Assembly (NCBI GenBank): GCA_011037195.1
Contig: JAAEAF010002505.1
Location: forward strand, 62,001-126,000
Direction: 5' to 3'
DNA length: 64,000 nucleotides
Source: Triatoma infestans
Taxonomy: Eukaryota; Arthropoda; Insecta; Hemiptera; Reduviidae
A program made the position numbers and the translations under genes. Of the stretch, positions 56,736-64,000 are shown in pieces. Numbering within the stretch: the first letter of the stretch is position 1; the number at the start of each line of letters is the position of its first letter. The notes beneath the pieces were generated by a model. The model did not search any database. It saw only the letters and a program-made list of their open reading frames with translations, and was not told the origin of the DNA.

Positions 56736-59274
56736 CTTAAACTAACTTTACAATTCAAATTTATTATCACACTCTTTCAACACTGCTTTCTTAACAGATG
56801 ATTTGATGATAACAATATAGGAAAAAGAATTATCTACTTAAAGAAGAAAACACAAAAGGAACCCTACCAAGTTAAAAAAAAAACGAGGCTTAAGGTAAAG
56901 ATATACGTATAAAATTATGTTCCAATCAGCGACTGAAATTAAAGAATTTTATTTTGAAAAAAGAAAACTTTTTCAGGTTGGTTGTCACTGTGTTGTTTTT
57001 CCAGTTTTAATCCGACCAACACCACGCGATTCAAAGATTAGCCACGATAGTTGGAAGCGAGTTAAGAAGGAAAACACGATAAAAAGAGAAACCAGAGGCT
57101 TGAGCTTTTCGTCTTACTTTTTTTGGAGGAGGGGGTTCTTTTCATTGACGGTTTGCATGTTTACAATAAAAGGAACTTTCTATAAGGGTTTTGTGTGAGT
57201 GTCTTAGTGCTAGCTATGATTTATGTTTTGTTGATATTGTTTACAGTAACAACCTGGTAACGTCTAGAAAAATGTTTCTCTCGTACTGTAATGGCTGTGG
57301 ATGATCATGAAGTATGCTTTGTTTTTATTAAGGAGCTCCTTGTTTGTTGATATATATTTGAATTTACATATTGAATTTTAAGTGCGGGAAGAACTTAAAA
57401 ATTAATATTGATTGGTTAATTTCCTGGTTGAAATAAATTCATATATTACCGGCTTCTGTTAATAAATCGAGACAAAAGACTTGGACATAACAAGTTAACC
57501 TTAGAAGTACAGCCATATAAAGTTCGCAATGACTAGATAATTACTAGTGAAAAAGGAGAAAGGTTTCTTCTGGGAATGGAAACTGATTTCTGGTCCAAAC
57601 AATGGAACAAGGCGCCTTAGGCAAAAAATTATCAACATGCTCCATAACATCGAAAATAATTTTCTTGTTTGATATTTACGACCAAGAAAAATACTCCAGG
57701 ACAGGTCGGATGAGCGTAAATATCTTGTGATCAATTCGTCACATGGAGACGATAGCTAGAAACTGAGCGAAAAAAAAGATTGCAAAGAATGGAAGTATTG
57801 AAAATTGTAATGAAAAACATGAATAAGATAAGGAGTCTTATTTTTAGATGGAGAGGCCAAAAGAGGTTTGACCAGAACTACAAGAGCTGACTCGAAAGCA
57901 ACTCATGATACCCCACAACAAACTACTGATGATTTGATGAAACATCATAGTGCAAGTTAAAACAGAAGTCATAATCATATATTAAGCCTGGGACGTCACA
58001 AGGAGGCTGCCATAACATTCTAGTACTGAAGGCTCGTCAGCAAGATAATGATACCCTACTTCAAAGTATCCCGGTATAAAATAGAAAAGTTAAGACTCTG
58101 CCTTTTTCCACCTTTAGCTAGTTAAAAAAGATAAGGGGGTGTTCGCATTTGTAAAGTCCTACAGTATTTTCTCAAAAGTTTTGATTAAACTTATTACTCA
58201 GTAGTTCGTGAGTTTAATTTTCACTTTTGATTAACTCGATTACAAAAGCAGAGATATACATTAGTTAATAACTAATATCCCAGCACGAAAATATGTATTT
58301 AATTTTATATATTCAGCTGGCCATGGTGTGCGACAATGACAGTTACTATGATGCAACAATTATCTACTAACTTAGCATCTCTTGGCTTCTACTAACTATT
58401 TTAATAACACACTTCCTGTAGTTTTGCAACCGTGTGACAGTAATAATATAGAAACTAGCATGTACCTAATTACCTACAAAGGTTGGTAAAGATCAGTAAG
58501 TTACTGAGTTTGTCGACTCTAGTTTTCCTTGACCATCGCTTCTCTATTATGTTTTCCTAGTTCTAGGCGCACTTAAATTACTTCCAAAGCCCTAATGGAG
58601 CCATTTTTGAGTTTCCATTGCCGTCATTCATTCAAATCTTCCTCAGCGCTCATCTTTCTACTCTACTCAATTTTTCAACATTAAAGCGTTATATATATAT
58701 TTTTTTAAATGACGCTCTCATAATAATACTTAACTTTTTACATAGAGATGAGTCTCGTATTATAGTATCAAGCAATGAGGTCACATAGAATCCATTTAAA
58801 TAAGTAATACTGAATGACAAATGGGTAGAGATAATGCGGATAGTAGAGACTGAGCCTGTAGGGAATAAGAGGATTTAAAGGGTTACTACTCCCAGGAGAA
58901 AATCCAACCAGTGGGACTCAAGATTTCTAGGAAAAGAGGATTTAGTATATAAAAAATTAACTTCAGTGGAATTATGGAAAATTTATTTAAACGGAAAATA
59001 AGAGAAAGTTGGGAAAGAGAAATATAGGGTGCCAAACCACATGCGAATTTTCCTTGTCCAAATTTATTTAATTCTCATACGTTTTCCAAAAAATTTAGTA
59101 ATCGTTATTGGAACTTAATAACAAACTCATATATATATTTATATATATATATATATATAAAAGAATTTACGAAAGTAACATTTTTGTAAGCATTGTTCTC
59201 TTATTAAGACAACAAAACGTAAATAATAAGATCTTGATTGCCCATCTTTTAAACTTTGTTTGCTTTTCAAAGGG
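56736..59274. other. AT-rich non-coding DNA
   Basis: No gene recognised. 57480-58100 is richer in coherent text but I can assign it to no family. (TA)n at about 59130-59160. ORFs at 56917-57198 and 57501-57734 have no domain. Confidence 0.4.
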
Positions 59275-59730
59275 AAAATTATGGTGTGAAACTCTCACAC
59301 AATTTTTACTCTAATTAATACAATTTAATCAACAAATTGTCTATAAAATTGCAACGTTTACAATGTTCAGTTGTGATTTTATCTATGCAACGGACATTCT
59401 ATGTTTTAAAAAAATCGTGACAGCCGTTTTCAAGAAAATCGCAAAAAAAAAAAAAGAAAAAGAAAGTAAAGTCGCTGATGAATTTTGCCCGAAACCTTCA
59501 TATCAGATGCACAGATGTATTTATAATAAATATCTAAACGGAATACCAATTTTGAGATATCTGTGATTTGTCGTTTTTGAGATATTCTGTTCACACACTA
59601 TTTGCTAAATAGTTTTTACATACTCGCGGGAGCTCGAAACATGTATTTCCGGTGAACTCTCGATATCGAAAATTTGACACGATCGCAATACGTTCTCTTA
59701 TTCTAAAGAGAAAGAGAAATAATAAAAAAA
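59275..59730 (+). repeat. Family A repeat, plus orientation, middle-deleted
   Basis: 'attatggtgtgaaactctca', 'cacaatttttactctaatta', 'cgttttcaagaaaatcgcaa', 'gaattttgcccgaaaccttc', 'cggaataccaattttgagat', 'tttttgagatattctgttca', 'gtatttccggtgaactctcg', 'gacacgatcgcaatacgttc', 'aaagagaaagagaa'. The CA microsatellite is reduced to CACACAC at about 59592. Both termini kept. Confidence 0.76.
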
Positions 59731-62700
59731 AAAGCAAAAAAGAGTAAAAATCTCTTAATATTTTCCAAACCTCCTCCCATTCAAATTATTCACGAGTTCA
59801 GGGTTGTTTGCGGTGGGGGGGGGGCCTCAGTGAACATGCGTTTCTGGCACAAACTCAACGTCACGAATCTACCACGATCATCATAATACTTGCAAATTCG
59901 GTTTTATCGTTCCATAGAACAAACAATCATGAAGAAACATTGAATGAACATTATCGAAATAACATTGCGTGATCAGAGACGGTCAGTGGGTTCTTCCATG
60001 AGCTTATCGATTTAGCCGTCTTGAATAGTGAATAAATTTTTAATAAATATATCCAACTAAAGTTCTAAAACAAGTCACATATAAGATAACTTTATAAAGA
60101 AGTAATTTCCTCTGTATATAATTATTTCGAAAAGTGCAGGATGTGAAAGAATAAAATAAAATAAAAAAATCGTTTATTGAATACTAAATCAATCAATAAT
60201 AAAGCAATATAATGAATAAGAGAGGCCTTGATTAGAGAGTCCATTGAGCATTATTATTATATATGTATACAATGACACGTGTTGTGTTATAATGTCCACA
60301 TGTTAATTGTTTAGGAAACATAAACCAGCTGTTTGGCTAGGTATTCATATAAATACTGATGTTACTAGCCATGTCAAATGAGGCACTTTATTTTCTTGGC
60401 GCGAGTTCTTACTTAATGGGCGAGGTGGAAAGTGGAAATTCGCGGTTTGGAGTAAAGTGAAGGTCAACACTTTACATACAATGACTTAGCAACAAAACAG
60501 ATCGCAAAATGAATTAATACTTTGGGACTTTAGGTCCGCCGTCCTGAAAGAGACCCGAGATTTCTTTCGCCGTGAACGCTTAGTTCATTTTATGGGCATA
60601 AGGGTGGTTTTAGGCATGGGCTCATGGTTAGGATTATCTTGGTAAAATAAGGTCGTCGTCGGCTAATATGTGTCTAAACATTCAATTACTCTGTTTAACA
60701 AGACATCCTGACGATGGACGAACGATTGAAACCAGCTCAACGGCCATAAAAATGAAGCTGGCAGCCAAGGAAGAAAAATAAAACATTAGACAGGAATCCA
60801 CATTATGATTTTTTTTACGGCTATTACCCCCGTCTTTGCTTTTTGGATCCAATGACGTTAGAAAGAGATAATTGAATGCTAATGTTTTCAGATTCGGTTA
60901 GTACATTACTCGCCGGTCAACCAATTAATTCCGGCTTTTTAACACGTGATTCTATTTGAATCATTGATTTCTTCAATAATAGAGTTGGTTTCTTGATAGA
61001 AGCTAACATTTTTAAAAATATTATTAGGACCCGCCTGATGACATTCAATTACTGTAATTATTGAAATAGAAGCAATGGTGGATGGAACAGCATGCTGTAA
61101 CCTACCCCGCACATATTTTGTGAATTTTATAATCTGAGGCTAGATCTTGCAAATATCCGTGTGAGTTTTTCAAGGAGGATCGACTTCTGTGCCTGCCGCA
61201 GAAGCTCATCAGGCCTCACCAAGAGCCTTTATGCCAACTAAAGAGGCTTTTAGCATAAGCCATTCACTGATATGACGAGTGGGAATACTACTTCCCTTTC
61301 CCAGCTCTTACATCTGTTTTTAACACGATGTACACAGTTATTTGATATTCGAAATATTAGACCTCGAAATGATCGCCGCTATAATAGTTGATGCAGCGAT
61401 CCTTCCCGGTTGAAAATTTGCATAGAAAAAATAAAGATAATAAACCTCGAAACGATAAGCTTGTTGTTGGGGACTGCCCTGTCCGTGATCATCTGGGCGT
61501 CCCAATAAAGTTTACCCGAAGATCTTTATGAAGAAATTGAGAAGGCTTATATCTGCAATAAGGAACGTCATACTAACAGCCGTAAGCATCCCTTATCGCT
61601 AAGTGGACAATTTTGACTACAATATAACCCACTAGCCAGCGCTTTTATCAAGTCCCAAAAATATTGAAATGGTGGTTTAGTAAATTAGTGGTTAGCTTAA
61701 ATACCTAGCACCCTTTTCTTAAAATATTTACAATCCTCTAATATCCTAATATCATTTTATCGGAGCCATATTTCATATAAAAGTGTTTAATGCCGATGTG
61801 GTTCCAATTTTATAAAGCATTGTATTTTTTAATCTTCTTTCTTACAAAATATGCAACAGACTACCACGGATAGACAAATAATAGTGATAGGTTTATATCT
61901 GTGCAGCTAGCATTCCAAGATTAATATAATACACTTAAACTATAATCATTTCTATGGTTACTTATTGGTATGTGTTGCTACAACCGAGAAAAAATCGTTG
62001 CAATAATATGTCGATTGGAAAATGTCAAGGAAAATCATGAAATTTTTCTTTTTTCTTTGTATTTCCAGGACGAAATTTTTTGCAATCTATCCACAGAAAA
62101 GCCATCTTTTAGTACGTAATAGAATTCTAAACGTAATTTGTAATTCTGAGTTAAATTGTGACGTCAGCCTTTTTTTACCAATGAAAACTGTTTTTACAAT
62201 TATTATTAGGACAGTTTTAAATGATTGGACTTTAATTAATATTTATAAAAGTAATATCAACCTTAGCAGTGACTTTTCTTAAAATTATTTACCCACCTAT
62301 ATTTTAACGCCCTCTGTGGCCAGTTTAACGAAACACTTTGCGTTGAGTTTGACATTGTTTGGCTTAATAATTATTGATTACTCATTTAATGTGGATGAAG
62401 GTTTGTATTAAACTGAACATAATTATTAGAAAAATGGGGGCAATTTTCTCTTTCTTTCTTTTCTTCACCTGATTATGTTTACATAATATTTTTGAAGGTA
62501 ATTTTTCTACTTAAATAAATTAGTGGGCTCGCTTTCATTTTTAATGTATTTTTTCAAGAATAATTTATTAGAAAATTATATGAGAAAATGCTTATTTTTT
62601 TATCAACAGTTTTTTATATATTTGTATATACATGCAGAGGGTCAGGTGGGGGGCTGCTGCCTCTGCTAGAGCTAGAAAATAATAAACATACTAAATATTT

Positions 62701-62944
62701 AATCACAAAAAATTAAAATATTTAATGAAAAGTAGAAATTGCCATTTTTTTTTTTCGGAAAACAGAATAATAAACTAAATTTTCAATCTGAAATAATTTT
62801 TTTTTTTTTTTTAGGAAACCCCATACAACTCACAATCACTCAAAGCTTCTTTAAAGGTACTTCAACGGATAAAAGTTCCCAATAAAAGTGGTAGGTCTCT
62901 ATATTCATGGTGTAACAAATTTAATGAAATCCGTCGGTGTTTTT
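59731..62944. other. AT-rich non-coding DNA, small repeat pieces
   Basis: 59740-59900 has a decayed second unit of family A ('aaaatctcttaatattttcc' ... 'acgatcatcataatacttgc'). 61870-61930 has 'atagtgataggtttatatct', again family A. A run of 10 G at 59815-59824. A CTGACGA motif at 60707-60742. A third TGACGTCA at 62159-62166. No gene recognised. Confidence 0.4.
60707..60742 (+). repeat. CTGACGATGG...GAAACC motif
   Basis: CCTGACGATGGACGAACGAT followed by TGAAACCAGCTCAACGG. Same spacing of CTGACGA and GAAAC as at 50834-50865 and 55354-55385. The flanking text differs. Confidence 0.4.
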
Positions 62945-63165
62945 ATGGATTAGATTAGATTAGTAACGGGGGGGGGGGGCCTCATTCCACTGCGTCCTAC
63001 AAGACGAGGTCTATTGTGGATCCCATTAAATTATAGCACAACCCCCCAGCTTTGCCCTCCTAATCAATCTTAGCAAAGCTGAGAGCGGCTCCGTCATGAA
63101 GCTTGTAGCTTCGGGATTGCCTGTCCCCAATTGAAGAAACCTTATCCTCGCCAGGCCGGCCTACA
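62945..63165 (-). repeat. LINE 3' UTR-like tail, minus orientation
   Basis: On the minus strand: 'ggttgtgctataatttaatg', 'ggatccacaatagacctcgt', 'aggacgcagtggaatgaggc', then C12 and 'taatctaatctaatcc', a short-unit tail. The text (GGGATCCACAATAGACC..., then GTGG.ATGAGGCC) is the kind found at the 3' ends of insect I-like LINEs. It ends where the plus-strand LINE at 63166 begins. Confidence 0.5.
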
Positions 63166-64000
63166 ATATTCCTTGGCGGATGGGAGGAGGACCTGTCCAT
63201 AAACTTCCATAAAACCGTAATAGTTCCTTTCACATTACGCCACAAGTTGGAAGGCCTTAGACCCCATCATTTGGGCACACTCCGATTCCATTTACGATGG
63301 AGGCTAAGTATCTTGGTGTTACTTTTGACCGCAGACTCACTTGGAATCAACACATTGACAAAATTTCACACAAGGGCAATGCGTCATTTAGTAGGTGCAA
63401 ACGGCTTTGCGGGAGAAACTGGGGCTTGCGCCCAAGTTTGACACTTTGGATCTAAACTAGAATCATCAGACCCATGGTCACATATGGGTCGATGGCGTGG
63501 TGGACCAAGACGATGCAGAAGAGGGCGGCGAAAAGGCTGGGTGGGATCCAAAGGCAAGCATGCCTGGGTTCCACGGGGGAAATGAAAACCACCCCGACTG
63601 CGGCGCTGGATGTCCTCCTCAACTGCCACCACTACACATCCTCGTTCAAGGCGAAGCCAGAATGGGGATACATAGGCTCTTGCAAGGGCCGCCGCCCATC
63701 ATCTCTAGGCACGATCGTAATAACCAGTGATTGATTAAGGAAATCAAGGCTGACCATCTTCTTGGAATGCCAACTGATAAGATGGTTCCTAGGTATCATT
63801 TCGAAAAGAACTTCCAAATTGTTATACCGAGCAGAGGCGAATGGGACTGTGACCGCCCTGTTCGGCAACTCGATCTGGTATACAGATGGATAAAAAACTC
63901 CGACTGGGGTCGGAGCCGGGGTCTATGGGGGCAGGCCTAAAGTTAAGATCAAGGCCAGCGGTCTTGATACGCCACGGTCTTTCAGACTGAAGTCGTGGCG
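63166..64000 (+). pseudogene. I-clade-like LINE: RT thumb to start of RNase H, broken
   Basis: Plus-strand reading in shifting frames: 'INFHKTVIVPFTLRHKLEGL', 'MEAKYLGVTFDRRLTWNQHI', 'NWGLRPSLTLW', 'RPMVTYGSMAWW', 'RIQRQACLGSTG'-like GGIQRQACLGSTGEM, TTPTAALDVLL, then 'SIWYTDG' followed by a stop, 'KTPTGVGAGVYGG'. YTDGS...G.G is the first RNase H motif with a catalytic Asp; here the Ser codon is a stop. RNase H after the RT is typical of I/R1-related clades. The element runs off the window edge. Confidence 0.82.

Noticed and set aside
57480..58100. Possible decayed coding region
   Set aside because: Less AT-rich and with some coherent text, but no translation in any frame gave a recognisable motif.

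Overview
This window looks like an AT-rich, intron-like stretch of an arthropod (most likely insect) nuclear genome. The grounds are two spliced coding exons that read as the first immunoglobulin domain of an insect-type Roundabout (Robo) axon-guidance receptor, no bacterial gene organisation, and many eukaryotic transposable elements: Jockey-, I-, RTE- and CR1/Jockey-type non-LTR elements, a PIF/Harbinger element, tRNA-derived SINEs and TIR/inverted-repeat MITEs. A hemipteran is my loose guess; the sequence does not prove it. All identifications rest on motif reading. No database search was run.

Host gene: on the minus strand, exons 28657-28546 and 28438-28242, with a 107-bp GT-AG intron between them, encode a V/C2-type Ig domain. 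I see no other host exon, so the flanking ~28 kb and ~35 kb are probably Robo introns (inference).

Repeats, left to right: I-clade LINE 3' remnant (1.4-2.2 kb); a copy of an unnamed repeat, here called 'family A', carrying a nested GC-rich non-LTR element (7.2-9.0 kb); more family A (9.1-9.7, 11.2-12.6, 14.0, 16.6-17.2 kb); two copies of one tRNA-SINE in opposite orientation (16.0 and 18.7 kb); family A (19-21.6, 24.2-25.2 kb); an RTE-like LINE end with an internal duplication (26.4-27.0 kb); Robo exons (28.2-28.7 kb); a second SINE family with a clear target-site duplication (30.06 kb); a Jockey remnant split by a TIR MITE (34.0-35.6 kb); a fairly long LINE with a readable reverse transcriptase (40.9-43.8 kb); a Harbinger remnant with two convergent ORFs inside a family A copy (48.2-49.0 kb); a second Jockey remnant (51.3-52.5 kb); nested family A copies (53.4-56.7 and 59.3-59.7 kb); and I-clade LINE pieces at the right edge (62.9-64.0 kb).

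The most striking pattern is family A. It is a ~0.85-0.9 kb sequence with inverted ends (ACTTTCTCTTACT / AGTAAGAGAAAGT), an internal duplication and, in several copies, a CA microsatellite at the same internal site. It occurs at roughly twenty places in both orientations, very often as head-to-tail pairs, and has repeatedly been a landing site for other elements. A second pattern that fits no standard feature type is a recurring CTGAYGA...CGAAAC motif that resembles a hammerhead-ribozyme core but lacks a key base pair.
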